DNA from: Otis tarda
Taxonomy: Eukaryota > Chordata > Aves > Otidiformes > Otididae
Length of the DNA stretch: 64,000 bases
Direction: 5' to 3'
Assembly (NCBI GenBank): GCA_026413225.1
Contig: CM048555.1
Coordinates: forward strand, 81,103,785 to 81,167,784
Within the stretch, counting starts at the first letter, position 1. The number at the start of each line of letters is the position of its first letter. The translations under genes and the position numbers were made by a program. Of the stretch, positions 1 through 13,201 are shown piece by piece. The notes under the pieces were generated by a model that searched no databases, was not told the origin of the DNA, and saw only the letters and a program-made list of their open reading frames with translations.

Positions 1-993
1 GGGACAGTGGCTGGAGACATCTAGACTCATTCGTGTTTTTGAAGGCAACTCGCCCCACCTGTTTTTAGATGTCTACGATGGAAAGAGTTGGGTTTTGGAG
101 AAGTCACTCTTGTGCAAGTGAGGAGCTGGCTTGGGCTGGGTGCCTTGTAAACGGCTTACGTGAGGAGCTCCTGTTCCCACCATCACCGTGTAGCTGGGAG
201 AAACTTTGGGCTTTGAAAGGATGGGATAATCCTTTTAAAACTAGCAAGACTATTTCCAACACAGAAACCAAACGAGCCTACTCAAGGAGGAAGTCGTAGC
301 AGGCAGGTCCAGCAGTCGTAGCCTGTCCAAGCCACTGCCGCTTGACGAGTGGTTCTCAAAAAGTCCTTCCTCCACCATGATGGGCACACGGGTCATCCCC
401 TTCTTGCATTGGCAAGCTGACTTTGTAAATTTTTTTTTAATTATTATTTAAAGACAATAAAAAGGCAAGGTTTGCTGAGTCCAAAGTTCCAGGCTAGAGA
501 GCTGGTCAGCAGGAAAAGCGTGCTCTTGGGCCGTGAACTCGTCAATGACTGGGCCAATCCCCATGTTTCAGTGCCTCGTTTCGCTCCCTCCCCTCACCCT
601 CGCTTCGTTCCTCCTCCTCCATCTTAGTTCTGGCCACAGCTGGAGAGGAGTCCGGTTCTGACATGCTCTGAACTGGGAAAGTGGTGTTTTGGGGGTGAAA
701 ACGATAATTTTCTTTACATTGCCAGCAGTTGCTGTGGGTAAAGCCCTTTCAGGAGCTTGATGCTACTCATCCTCAGCTTCTGCCCTGCTACTTTGGTGAG
801 AAATCCTGCTCCAAAAAGTTGTGGACAGAATTACCAGTTTAGTGGCGTCCGTATCCATAAGATGGTACATCTGCTCATCTCCTGTTCCTCAGCGGAAGCC
901 TCCTATGACCCCACAGCACTCCCACGTTTATAGATTTTTTTGTTATTTCTGTGAAGTTACGTTTATGCCTCTCTCTTCTTCTTTCCTTTGTAG
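1..993 (+). other. SFXN5: SFXN5 intron, 3' part (gene enters window)
   Basis: This stretch precedes the first recognisable SFXN5 exon and ends in a good acceptor (pyrimidine tract then TAG at 991-993). I see no exon, RNA gene or recognisable repeat in it, only short A/T runs near 430-470. It is intronic by inference, because the next exon starts in the middle of the protein. The upstream exons must lie outside the window. Confidence 0.75.
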
Positions 994-1050
994 TGGTTGA
1001 ATCAGAGCCACAACGCCTGCGTCAACTATGCAAACCGCAATGCGACAAAG
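994..1050 (+). CDS. SFXN5: Sideroflexin-5, internal exon (window exon 1)
   Basis: This 57-bp exon encodes 19 residues beginning [16 protein letters not shown]. The NQS-x-N-x-x-x-NYxNRN signature is conserved across sideroflexins, mitochondrial inner-membrane proteins with about five membrane segments. SFXN1 carries serine, and SFXN5 has been reported as a brain-enriched tricarboxylate (citrate) carrier. The exon is flanked by a pyrimidine-rich acceptor ending TAG and a GTGAGG donor. It is read in phase 0 and joins in frame with the next exon to give the NATK-PSP junction expected for SFXN5. By comparison with the roughly 340-residue vertebrate protein it corresponds to about residue 138 onward. 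Paralogs SFXN1-3 read differently after NY, so SFXN5 is the best family match. Confidence 0.93.
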
Positions 1051-1909
1051 GTGAGGAGACCCAACGTATGCGGCGCGTTAGGTCCGTTTTGTCACGGAAA
1101 CCCAAGTCTTGTCTCTTCGCTGTTAATAAAGACTCTGGAGTTGGCACTGTGATAGATTTATGGATTGGCCATTCTCCTGTGTAGACTTCCGTTTTAAACC
1201 TCAGCTGTGAATGGCATGAGGATCTCGAAATCACTCGAGGCACGTAAATAATGCTCAGTGCCTTTGAGATGAACCAGTATATAGTTCTAACTGGTCTGAA
1301 ATGGTTTAATTTGGTCTGTGATTGAGCACAAAGCAAAATGGTACCTGGGTTTTTGGACAGCAGAAGCTGGCTCCATGAACACGGTGCCGTCTCTTGAGGA
1401 CTTTGTATGCCCTGCCAGCCGTGGTGCCGGGACGTGGTGGGGCTATTCCTACTCTCTTCCTTCGCTTTAGCCTTCGTTCATCCCGTGTCGGGATACGGGA
1501 AGCTGGGTTGGAAACCATCCAGCTCTTTGAGATAACATTTCAAAGACAAAGATTTAATGTGGAGGGTTTGGGGTTCATCACCAGCGTGTAAGAGCTCTAA
1601 TTTTGTACTATTTGCTGAATTTCATCCACATACTTCCTTTAAGCTGCTATTATTATAATTTTCTGATGCCAATTAATTTTCCATTCCCTTTAACCCTGCT
1701 CGGGAGGCTACGGTTTTCCTTGCTTTTGCCGCTGCTAGATGACAGACCGCGTGTCGCAGAACAATATGACAAAACTAAACCTGTCTCTGATTTAAAACAA
1801 ATACAACGAAAACAAAACAAAACCAAAACAAAACAAAAAAAAAGCTTGGTTGCTTTTTAATCACCAGCAGTTTGTTTATTGAAAATATGTTTTGTTTTTC
1901 TCTCCAAAG
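1051..1909 (+). other. SFXN5: SFXN5 intron (859 bp)
   Basis: This is a short intron with donor GTGAGG and an acceptor tract (TTTTTCTCTCCAAAG) at its end. It holds an A-rich stretch near 1795-1850 made of AAAAC-type units. I see no other feature. Confidence 0.85.
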
Positions 1910-1975
1910 CCTTCTCCGACATCCAAGTTCATCCAGGGCTACTTGGGAGCTGTCATAAGTGCTGTCTCAATAGCA
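1910..1975 (+). CDS. SFXN5: Sideroflexin-5, internal exon (window exon 2)
   Basis: This 66-bp, phase 0 exon encodes 22 residues ([20 protein letters not shown], then IA). The stretch [13 protein letters not shown] is a hydrophobic membrane segment typical of the family. The end is set at 1975, donor GTGGGT, because only this choice joins in frame to the next exon and gives SIAVGLNV as in SFXN5. A second donor-like GTAACG sits four bases downstream, and using it would shift the frame. The exon lies 859 bp after the previous exon and 12.2 kb before the next. Identity is firm; the exact donor is inferred from frame. Confidence 0.92.
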
Positions 1976-2235
1976 GTGGGTAACGCTTTATATCTCTATA
2001 TTTCGCTTCGGAGTAACTGCTCCCTTCCCGCGGCGCTTTGGAGCTGTTTGGTTGAATTGCCGCGCATGTTTGTCTTTTAATTGACAGAATTCAGTCTGCA
2101 GAACCAGAAAATATTTTAACCGTGAGGTGTCTCTGTCCGTGCGCGCCCGAAGTTTTCAGTAGGAGACTTCTACCCCGATGGCTTCCAGCACATCCTGCAC
2201 CGCGGCTTTGCTGCTGGGTGAACTGGGATTGTCAC

Positions 2236-2413
2236 GCTGGAACAGGTTGCCCAGAGAGGCGGTGGATGCCCCATCCCTGGAAACATTCCAGGCCAGGTTG
2301 GCCGGGGCTCTGAGCAACCTGATCTAGTTGGAGATGTCCCTGCTCCTGGCAGGGGGGTTGGACTGGGTGGGCTTTGAAGGTCCCTTCCCACCCAAACCAC
2401 TCTGTGATTCTAT
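2236..2413 (+). mobile_element. CR1 LINE 3' fragment, sense
   Basis: This is a 5'-truncated CR1 3' end. It reads CTGGAACAGGTTGCCCAGAG, then the CCATCCCTGGAAACATTCCA block, then GGTCCCTTC, and ends in a TCTGTGATTCTAT tail. It is close to the copies at 11994 and 15941. The reverse-transcriptase region is absent, so it is immobile. Confidence 0.93.
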
Positions 2414-2802
2414 CGGCACGTGCATTAACTGGTGGTGAATTAGCCTGGTCCAAGTTAAAAGAGTGACTTTGGGGCTGCAGAGTGATAGCGTGACAGCTGA
2501 CGTGCTGAACAGGGCCGGGCTTTTGGGGATGTTCTCCTGGTGGGTCAGCACCTTGAGTTGAAAGAAGCACAGTGCTGGAACCGACGGCTTTCACCCGTGC
2601 GCGGCATTCCAGCTGGAAAGGGTGTTCAGGTCGTATCTGCAGTCAGCTGCAAGAGAAGAGCTTTTGATATTGCTGAAGTTCTGGTCTTGTGGTGCAGTCA
2701 TCGGGCTTTTAACACTGCGATTCCCCGGAAGCACGAGCTGACATCTTTGGCAGTTCCCAAGGAGGCGGGTCCATTTTTCAGGAGACCTCATGGAAGTGTT
2801 TT

Positions 2803-2984
2803 CATAGAATCATAGAATGGTTTGGGTGGGTTCTGCCACCCTCAGTGTAAAAAATTTCTTCCTTAAATCCAATCTGAATTTATCTCCCTCTATTTTAAAA
2901 CCATTCCCCTTTGTCCTGTCACACCAGGCCCTGCTGAAGAGTTTCTCCCCAGCTTGTAGGCCCCCTTTAGGCACTGGGAGGCCT
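2803..2984 (-). mobile_element. CR1 LINE 3' fragment, antisense, internally deleted
   Basis: The antisense tail (CATAGAATCATAGAATGG) starts at 2803. After GTTTGGGT the sequence jumps straight to the CCACCCTCAGTGTAAAAAAT block. The roughly 170-bp segment that normally lies between (seen in the copy at 43031-43311) is missing. The fragment ends around the GGCACTGGGAGGCC region. Confidence 0.88.
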
Positions 2985-4310
2985 GAATTTCTTAGATTGG
3001 GTTTTCCAAAGAGCCTCTGAAACATATGGTTGTACCTTTTCAGCCAGAACATTAAAGAACCCACAGCAGTTTGTATTTTTTTCCTCGGGCCAAGACTTTT
3101 TTTCCTGTTTCTCAAGCCACCGACACCCTTTCCCAGGCGTTCTTACTACACACAGACTGTGCCGTGGGAGGAGGCCGGCACTCCGTGGCCTTGTTTAGAT
3201 TTCTTTGCAAGGTAAAACGTTTGTCTGGAGCAGGCTGTGGGTCGTTAGGAGAACTCTGGAGAAGGGAGCTCCTGGCTGGGAAGCGATGGTGAGTGGTTGG
3301 ACACGTTGTGGGCAGCAGAAAGTCTGCACAGAGCATATCTGTCCTCTCCTGCAGCGGCCAGCAGCTTTGCAGTGGTGGTAGGAAGGCGCGTAGAGTTGAA
3401 GTGTCTTGCAGTTTTGAGTGGAAATTGTCCGTTTTATTGGATGTGCTTCTGCTTGAGTTTTCCGTACTCCTGGCTCGGCTTGCTCGCTGGTTGCCATACT
3501 CCTCCTCCGTGTCACCCGTACTCTCCCTTCGCTGCAGAATTAACCCAGGCTGTGTAGGTATGAGCTCCCGCGCTTCGTAACCCCATGAAGACGTGTCCAC
3601 ACCTGCTCCACGCTTTTGCAGCTGAAGTGCAACCCGAGTCCCCGTCCCACCAACCTCAACGTTTCGGATAGCAGCGGTTCTCTGTCTGCCGTTTCCTAGC
3701 ATAGGATGAGAGAGCTTGACCGTGCTCCTCAGTCCTTAGTTCAGATTTTTTTTCCACCTTGTGAATTTTAAAGCGAAGCTCTCCAGCTTGATGTGCTGCT
3801 GCTCACAACCTGCCTTCCAACCCCCAGTGCACCTGCAGCAGCGGGACGATGACCGGTTTCCCGGTGTTGGCACTAATGCTCCTCTCCATTTTGGCAACAG
3901 GGGCAGATAGAGGGCAGGAGACACGGAGGAGTGATGTTGGCAGAGTTTTGTCACCCTGAGAAGCTGTCAGGCTTCGGTAAGGAAACCACTGGAGCGGCAA
4001 GCAGAGGTGTCCATGCAGGTCTTTAAAATCTCAAGCTTATGCAAGAGGAAGTCTTTCTTCAGTCGTGCAGATGCCAAAATGTGTTCCTGCCTTCTTGTGT
4101 AAGTGCCGTGATGGCCCCACCGGACTGGGCTTCCACTGGGATGCCCTCAGCGTGTGCGAAGAGGACTGTGAGCTCTGTAATAGCAATGGGTTTGTAGCTG
4201 TGGCGTTCTGAGGGTCAGAATGCTGTTACAGGGAGGCAGGAGCTTTCCTTAGATCCGTCGATGTAGCTGGGGGAGCGGAAAAGGGCGGCAGCCTTCTTGG
4301 ATACATTCTG

Positions 4311-4640
4311 CTTGGGGAGACCTTATTGCTCTCTATAACTGCCTGAAAGGAGGTTGATCTCTTCTTCCAAATGACTTGTGATAGGACGAGAGGGAATGGC
4401 CTCAAGTTCTGTCAGGGGGGGTTTAGGTTGGATATCAGGAAACACTTCTTTACTGACAGAGTGGTCAGGCACTGGAAGAGGCTGCCCGGGGCAGTGGTGG
4501 AGTCACCATCCCTGGAGGGGTTCAAAGAATGTGTAGATGTGACACTTCAGGACATGGTTTTGTGGTCATGGTGGTGTTGGGTTGATGGTTGGACTTGATG
4601 ATCTTGGAGGTCCCTTCCAACCTTAAAGATTCTGTGATTC
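4311..4640 (+). mobile_element. CR1 LINE 3' fragment, sense, second subfamily
   Basis: It begins CTTGGGGAGACCTTATTGCT and continues through GATAGGACGAGAGGGAATGG, the GGCACTGGAAGAGGCTGCCC block, and a GTGGTCATGGTGGTGTTGGG segment not found in the 2236-type copies. It ends CCTTAAAGATTCTGTGATTC. The copies at 26424, 28597 and 30004 belong to the same subfamily. Confidence 0.93.
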
Positions 4641-7600
4641 CTTCCTGATGCTGGAATGAGATCTGCTTCCAAAGTGGAGCATGCTCGGGGTGTGCGAACC
4701 CGGGATGAAGTCGCTGTGCACCGATGTCCCCGTGTGGATGAGCCACTGTGGACACCACCGATGTGTGTGTGTTACCACAGAATAGCTTGTGTCCTGATGA
4801 TCCTTATTGCGTGCTCCGTTCCCGATGAAGAGCAGCCCAGAGGAAATCCTGCAGAGCGGGGAGTGATTTTTGTGTTGTAAATATCTGGATTAATAAGCAG
4901 CATCTCCTCGAGTGTTTTGTTGGTTGTTTTTTTTTTTTTTTTTCTTCTTAAATGATGATGACAAATAACATAGAAACAGCCCTGAGGTTCGTTACGTTGG
5001 ACTGTAAGGCCTCAGCCCTCATTAACCGATCTCTGCTGTCAGTTAGCAACAAATCACCTCCCAGTGTGAGCCCATTAGGACCAGATGACCTGAAAACAAG
5101 TGCCACAGCCTCCAGTGGGCTGCTGAGACCCGCTATTAATTAAAGCGAGCCCCTTCCATGTTTGCAGTTGGCAGGCGACGCGGGGAGGAGGCTCGCGGAA
5201 CGACGGATCGGTTGACTCGTGATTGCGCTTCCCATCGGCTTCGCCCTCCGTTGTCTTTATCCAACGAGAGGGACAGACCAATTGCTTTCTCCCGCGCACG
5301 GAAGAGCTGATTTTGGCTTTCCGCTTCTTGTAATTAAACTTGAAGTGAAGTCTTAGCAAACCTTTGCAAATAACCGGATTCTTTTCCCATTTTTAGAGAG
5401 AGAGGAATTCCTGTCGGAGAGAGGCAGCACTTCTCTCTTAGATCTCTGGGATTCTGGATTTGCAGCCCTTCAGGTTGAGTTTTTTGAGGAATCAATATTC
5501 CTTTTTTCAACATTTTTCAGTATTTCAATATTTTTTTTTCCCCAATATTCTCTTTTTTCCCACCTACTCCCAACTCAACGCAATTCACAGCTTAGCTTCG
5601 GGCAAGGTCCAGAATTGGACCTCTTCTCCCGTGCCGTACTCGGGTGAATCAGTGACGTGAAGTAAGGCTGGAAGAGACGTCAGAAGGGAGCATTTTAAAG
5701 CTGAGTGTGAGAAAAGAGGTGAACAGGCTGATGTAACTCATCTCTCCATCTCCAACTTCTTACGTGGCGCTTCTGCACCGTCTCTGCGAGCTGGGCTACC
5801 CGCTCCGCGCGAGCCTGCGGCGTCTCCGCGCTCGGCTTGCAGCGGACGATGTTTGGCGGAGTCTGATCACCGTTAAGTGACTTGGATTTCTGTTTCTCCG
5901 TTTGGGATTGTAGTTTATTTTTATCCCACTCTTCGCACACCAGCCTCCTTCCGGCCTTTTCTTCTGGTTGCTCTCGTTTTGCTGCTTTTCCAGACACCGA
6001 GTGGTAATTGCTTGTGATGTTTTTACATTTTTTTTTAAATTTTGTTAATTTTTAAAATTAATTTTTAAACAATCGAGTGGATTCCTGTGGGCAGGCCTTA
6101 TTTTCTGCTGCCTGGCTGCTGTTCCTGATGGTGGTATACAAAGCGCAGTTAGTACCAGCTGGTTTCCCTAAGCGAGGCAAACAAAGGCAAAGAGGAGTAA
6201 AAAGACTTGAGAAACACTAAGCATATTTTAAATGTTGTTTTTTTTTTTTCTCTCAAATATCCTAGCGCCAAGAGCTATACTGGTGAGAGGGCTCGGAATT
6301 GTACAGAAACCTTTTCCAGCAAACGCACACGCACTCTTGCTCTCCACTAATTTTTTTTGCGCTTGTAAAAGGTTCAAAAAGCTACGTAATCAAACCCCGT
6401 TTTATTGTTAATGATGATTTTTTGCATATTTTATAAGTAGATGTCTTAGTTTAAGATCCAGACTCTCTTTACTACTGAGTTACTGGTCCCTTTCGCATCT
6501 AATTCAGCTCTTCAGGTCTACGGCCTTGGGCTGCAACTTCACTTTGAGGTCAAAAGTGATCCCTGTAATTAAAACCCTGCCAATTAAGCCAGATCAGGCT
6601 GAGGGCTGTGAGCAGATGCTCTCTGGTTTCTCGGTTATCACTGGTGCCGCGACCGGCAGACTGAGACCTTCGGTGTTAGCCCAGAGGTTGCTTCACCTGG
6701 AGCCCATGGTGGTGAGTCATTGAGTTTCTCCGTACGCGCTCCTCGAAGCGTCTCACAGCAGAGGTGTTGCTGCCATTGGTCTCTGTAGTCTTCGGATCAG
6801 AGCTTTCTACACCAGGGTTTTAATTTCCACAATCACGGCTTCGGGTTCTGCCAAGACCGGCTCCAAGTCTTGCTCCTTGAGATGGTGAAGATCCCATGCG
6901 GACTCTCCAAGGGGTTTCCCTCTTGTGCCAGTGTCATTTGGCCGTCTCCCAGTAAGCAGCATGTTGTCGCTCGGCTTGGTGCCCGGGTCATTAGCTCGTT
7001 GTCCATCTGTTGGCCACTCTGTGTACCCTGGAGGTGCCACGTACGTCGTCGGGACTGCTGGGGTCTGATTCGCCCCCAATGAGAGGGGAAGCAAAACCAC
7101 GCGTGTGAGATCAGGCACCTCTTAACTGGAGCGACGCCGGGAGTTCGCCGCAACCAAAAAAGTAGCCAAGCTCCCTCCTTCCCCCTTCAAATACACCCGA
7201 ATTTGTAACTTCTAACGGTGTTTTTATTAAGTGTGAGTTTGGGATTTATGGCCTTGTCAGTACGGAGGCAAAGAAATACGCCGTTCTCACTTAGCAACCT
7301 GAGTTAATTCTGACAAAAGTAGGTGTTTTGTCATCTTCTGTGGAAGAGAGAGAGATGCCATGTCCTGTAACCATGGCTGCCAGCCAGGCTGGATGTTTTG
7401 TAGTCATCTCTACACTAAAAATGTACCTGCTCAGGACTTGAACTTACCTTCCTGGGTAGCCTTGGCTTAATAAAAATCAGGTGATTAATGTAATTAATAA
7501 CTTTGGTGCTGTCAGCTACTGGTGACTCACCTTGGAGTCAGCGCTGGTGCGGCGTACGGGAGCGTGTGTAAAGCATCTCTTCACAGCCAGATCCAGGTCT

Positions 7601-10600
7601 TTTCCGTTTCAAAGTGCCTCCTTGCTTCCTGACCCTAAATCCTGACTCCGGACAGGCCGGTGGGGGTAGGGAACCAGCGCCGGTATGGTTTGGTGATGCT
7701 CTGGCTTACTCTATGGTGCCAAAGTATATGGACTTAAACTTGAGTCTGTATAAACACAAACTAGGCTAAAACTGGAGGAAACAAGACAGTTTTGGTGACC
7801 TAATCTGGTTTTCTGAGGTATCCCATGATACTTTTTTCCTTTGGAAAAATGCAAGGGAAAAAAAAAAACATTCCTAGTAGTCCAGAACTTTCTACTGGTG
7901 CTTCCACGAGCCCACAACAGGAGTTCGAAGAAGAAACCAGCAGAAGTTAAATGTAACCGGATCACTTGGACGGGAGCGAAGGGCCGAGCTCTCGCTACGG
8001 AGTGGCTCACGTGCTGCGGTAGCCTTCGGCACGCTGTGTGGGAGCCCCTGCAGATCTTTGGGGTGGCCCTGGGAGGTTGGGCTTGGCTCTCAGCTCCACT
8101 GCATGGTTGGGAAACGGAGACAGAAGCTAGGTGACTTGTTGTCGAGACCGATGGAGGAAGCTCTTCAGAGCAGAATCTCAAACCTAGATGCTCCAGGACT
8201 CAAATTCCTGTTCTCGTGGTAGGAGATCCCGGCTCTCTGGGCAACTTTCTTCCGTATGGAACCCTCGGTGATGTCATTTCCAAGAAAATACAACTTTGGG
8301 GGACTCTTGTAGTTACGGTAGGGTTTCTGCAGAGCTTCCGAATTCTTAAATCACAGTTGTTGGCGTTTGAGATTTTTGGTTGTATTCCCACAGGGTTCGC
8401 AGATTATAATTTGTGCAGGAATCTCAGCTGCGGTCAGGACTGGTTGAGCACAGAGGTTACGCAAAAATTAGATATTCCTAGGTTTTATATTTAGCTGTGT
8501 CTGAAAAAAGCTGTGTAGGAGTTCAATCAGCAAAGCCCAGCGTGGGTCTGAGAGATCAGATTAAAGCAGAGGCTGCTGCTGGACAGGTCAACATCGCAAA
8601 AATGATGCTTTTAAACGAAGCTGGGATTTCCCCCCGAAAAAAGTCAGCACTTGGCAAAATCAAAACGTGCTTTGCCTTGGAAGCGTCCCTTACAGGCCAA
8701 GGCATTCTCACAACCACGTAGGACCGCGGCAGAAAGGTCTTGGTTTTGTTTTCCGGAGGAAGCTGGGAGGTGAAAACTGCTGAGGCCTGGGGTTATCGCT
8801 GGAGAATAATATTCTACCTACGTGAACGGCGTCGCTGATACCGCGTACAAGGGGTACGTTCGCTCCTGTAAGCAGGTTGAAAAATCCTCTGAGGCCAGGG
8901 AGTGAGAATAAAAAAAAGTTATATCTACAGCTCTGTCCTTTGAAATACAGCCAGGTGATGCTTGAGGGCGTCTGACCAAAGCTGGAAGGAGAATCTACGA
9001 ACTTTAATCAGATAAATTAGAGTTGGGCTGGCTCATTACACTTACACAATTCATCAGAAATAAAAAACCCAAGATCTTGGTTTTTCATTTCTTTTTTCCC
9101 CTCCCATTCAGGAAGGACAGGAGCTTGTTGGACCAAGTTTTCCGTCTCAACCCTGTCCGACGCAGCGCTCCGGGGCAGCAACCCCGCTCCTTCCCGTGCC
9201 GTCGGTGCCGCCGGCCGTGGGTGGTTTCTCCTTCCCCGCTCCCGTCGCGCGCTGAACTGGCGCGCGCACACACGGACGCAATTTTTCACTCTCCTCTCTA
9301 GGTGAAGGGGCCCCTGTGGATTTTTCTAATCCCAGCTCCTTCTTCCTGATAATTGTTTGTGAGCCGCGTGGCGCGGCTGCATTGACAGCCTGCGAATGTG
9401 GTGTGATGCCCGTAATCAGGTTGCGAGGCGGCGCGGGAGGCCACCCACTGCCCTCAGGACTATCCGCCGCTTCGGGCGGTCAGGAACCACTTAGAAACTG
9501 GAGGGAGTCGGTGCGAAGTAGGGCGAGGGCTGGGAGGGGACGGAGCGTGGCCAAGCGCCTCCTCGGAGGTGAACCGTTGCAGGGAGCCAGGAGCAGGAGG
9601 AAAATCAGAGCAGACTGGAGGAGCTGGTGAGAAACTGTTTGCGGCTTAAAGTTTTCAAACGAAGCGGGGCCCGGCTCTAAAATCTGGATCCCTGTGCTCA
9701 AAAGCTCCTGTTCCTGCACCTCCTCTTCTCTAATGGTTCACAGATGCCAAGTCCAGATCCCGGAAGACACCAGAGGAGAGTGGTGTGATCACTCAGATCG
9801 GGAACCCGGCCTGGCGATTCCTCCATCGAGCCCGTAAATCGGTGGAGCTGTAGCAGCCGTTTCCCGAAGGCGCAGCCTCGAGTCTTTGGTGTAGAGGAGG
9901 CAAAGACATGGTGTGCTCTGGGGAGGCACCCAGTGCCCCTCACCCTGCTTCTGTGCTCAGGGGTAGATGACAACCACCGCGTCCTCGCCAACTGCTGCCT
10001 TTCTAACTCCTTGTTCTTCTCTGCAGCATTTTCTCTCTGTCTTTGTTTCTAGCAAATTTGTTCTCACCCGTGTCCCTTCCTTCTGCCCCAGCCCGGCCCC
10101 GCAGCACCCAGGTGTGGTGTTGCCTCTGTACAGGATCCAGATGCACGGAAAACTTGGTGTTAGAGCAACAACCCCATGTCTTGGGAATGGGACCCCACCA
10201 TCCTCCTTTCTCCATCATCTGCCAGATCAAGTTTGGCTCCTTATCAGCGTTAATTCCCTCTTTTCCTACTCATACTTGTCCTGCAGTCTTGCTTCTTTCT
10301 TAAGACTACACCGTTTTCTTCCATTGACACATCCAACTGTGGGGCTGCTGTGGTCATGATCCCCTCCGCCATCATCTTGGCTGTGACTCAAGCCACCTCC
10401 ATTCCTTGCTCTTGCTCCTCTAACTTCCTTCTCTGCTCCAATCCTCGTTGCTTTCCCTTATGCTCCTCCTTTCTGTTCTCCTTGGCTTCGTAAAGCTCCA
10501 GTTGGTAAACAGCCCGGTTTTCCATCTCTCTGCCTCCATCTTCACCTCTCAGCCCTCATAATTTTTTTTTTTTGCCCCTTCCTTTTCCTAATGCTCTTTC

Positions 10601-11993
10601 CTTTAGTTGGGCTGCGTGGGACTCATCAGATGCAATTAGTGTTTTAATTCAGCAGTCTGGTGATTTAGAGGCTGAAGGATAAGCTGCTTTGGAGTCAGTT
10701 CCTGCTTCCAAGTTGACTTTCTAGGTGACTCGGAGCAGCCAGCTCCAGCTGCAATGGTCAAGGTTGTCCCATACTACTGGAACCCAGGAAAATCGAATCC
10801 CTTAAATCAGTGGAGATCTCACCAGCGCAGTTAATGAAGTCTAGAGAGCTGCTCAGTGACATTTAGGTGGCATCATCTACCAACCGATGTCCACCTTGCT
10901 CGCTTCCTTTATTTTGTAAAAATTCCCTCTCAAAATTAAGTGAAATAACTTCTTGAACTGCTGATGTATTTACTGCTCTAGGACTGGTTTAAGAGGCTCG
11001 GGGTGAGACCTTTATCAAATGGCTTGGTTGTGGTCAACTTCAGGAATCCAAAAGCAGTTTCTCAGGCTTCAAAAATATTAATAGTTGGAAAGGAAAAGAA
11101 GTATAAAGCAGGCATTTCTGATCAGAAAAAAAAATCTCTGATTTTTTTCAAAAATTGCCATGCTTTTAAAATCCATGTATTGGTGGAAAACAAAACCGGT
11201 AGCGAAATAAATAGCAGGAATTCTTGGAAGAGGGAACGAGGAAGAGCAGAGTGCTGCCGGCAGCATCGTAGAGACCTGACTAGGGTTGCTCTCCCGTTGA
11301 CGGTGTTCAGCCGCGGTTTTGTGTTGCGGGTTAGCAGCAGTTGTGGTGTGGTGTGTTCCCTGTGCCCAGCTCGTTGGGATGCTCTGTCAACCAGATCGAG
11401 GAGGTGATCTGGGGAAAGAACCCTCAAAAAATAGGATTGGTCCCCTAATCCGGGTCACTGCGCTGAAACCAGGACTGCAAATCCCTTCCCAGAGCTCCCA
11501 GCTGCAAGGAGGAGCACTTGTCTTGCCCGAGTTGAGACGTCTCCAGTGTAGATGTCTTCATCTGAGCCGCGTCCTTGGACTTCTTTGGTAGTCCGCAGGG
11601 ATGAATGGGCACCGTCGGGGATGTTTCCCATGAGCGCACATAAATGTCTGATTTGGAAGGAGAATAAACACCCTCAAAAAGGCTCGTTTCTCCCTCTGGG
11701 CTGTGAAATGAGCCCATCTGGAGGTACCACGTTTGGTGTGATGAATCCCACCTGACTCTGTTATGTGTTTGTACAGCGCCAGCGTTGTGGATCCCAGATC
11801 TGTGACTCAGGCTGTAGGCAGGGTGATGATAATAATAATACTCCCGCGGTTGTTTCCTTAGGGATGATTTTGCCTCGATAGTCAATATTCTTTGGCGAAC
11901 CCCTAGGAATTAAACTCATTAAGCTCTCCTTGTGATGATCCTTTTGCTTACGGTGCTCTGGGGTTGAGGAGTATCTGCTCGATGCTGGATGAT

Positions 11994-12269
11994 TGATAGG
12001 ATGAGGGGTAGCGGTTTTAAAATAGAAGGAAGCAGATTCAGACTGGATATAAGGAGAAATTTTTACGATGAGGGTGGTGAGGCACTGGGCCCAGGTTGCC
12101 CAGAGAGGTGGTGGATGCCCCATCCCTGGAAACATTCCAGGCCAGGTTGGCCGGGGCTCTGAGCAACCTGATCTGGTTGGAGATGTCCCTGCTCCTGGCA
12201 GGGGGGTCGGACTGGATGGGCTTTGAAGGTCCCTTCCAACCCAAGCCATTCCGTGATTCTGTGATTTTG
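11994..12269 (+). mobile_element. CR1 LINE 3' fragment, sense
   Basis: It starts at TGATAGGATGAGGGGTAGCG, includes the TTTTAAAATAGAAGGAAGCA part of the ORF2 end, and finishes with the octamer tail (CCGTGATTCTGTGATTTTGTG). It is 5'-truncated and noncoding. Confidence 0.93.
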
Positions 12270-13170
12270 TGCTCTCCTTGACCTGTTTACCCTCATCCCA
12301 CTTGGTGACCTGCGGGAAAGAGTTCACAAATTGGCTAAAGCAATTTCAAAACTGTAAAAAACAAACCCTCATTAGCTTCCTAAATCTGGTCCTCGCGTTG
12401 GGAATTTGGGAGATTGGATTTAAATCTATAGCAACATTTAATTTCGTATGCACAGCGGGGTGGTTGCTGTAAGTGGAGGAGCGAGTTCAACGGCAGCACC
12501 AAATTGAATCTGAAAGTAAAATGCTTTTATTACCGCTAGCCTCCCAGCGGTGTCTCTCCCAGAGTCATCTTTTCTGTTTCGAAAGCTGCTGCTCTTTCAC
12601 TTCACAGTCAAATCCTTCCATCCAACCTACAAGCAGAGCCTGGGAACCCAGCAAAATTTGTCATCTCCACAGAGGAACCTTTTCCAGGTTACAAATACCC
12701 AGATCAAGAGGCACCACCAGCAAAGCCAGGCTTAAGTCTGTCTTAGCTTTACTCTTAAAGCCACCCGTTTTAGACTGCTTTACAGTTTCTGGAAGCATTC
12801 AGATTTTGCAAATATGCATCCCAGCGCTTGGAAAAAGTGAAAAAAAAAATATAATTCAGTCCTTTTTGAGGAGGAAGAAGATTAAGACAAAACCCTCGTT
12901 CTTGCCCAGACTAAGAACCAGCGTGGCTCTCTTAGGCTCAGCGCTAGGGTCGCGGTGGCCGAGGAGAGAAGGAAGGGGTCCTGCTTGGGGTCCCGGCCAA
13001 AGCCTCGTGGGGTTCTGGAAATGCTCCTCGCGTTTTGAAAACCAGCACTCTGCTTACCCAGCAGTTGTGCTTCTCAACATCGTCCTCTCAGCCTCCAAAA
13101 AGACGAGATGCGCTGTGGATGCATGTATAATGTAGCAGCTTGCAAAATATGTTCTCCCATGCTTCTCTTT

Positions 13171-13201
13171 TCTTTATTTTTTTTCTTTTTTTTTTTTTTT
13201 C
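13171..13201 (+). repeat. Poly-T tract
   Basis: A run of T interrupted by a few C and A bases (TTTATTTTTTTTC followed by 15 or more T). It is a simple repeat in an intron. There is no adjacent element of which it could be an antisense poly-A tail. Confidence 0.7.
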
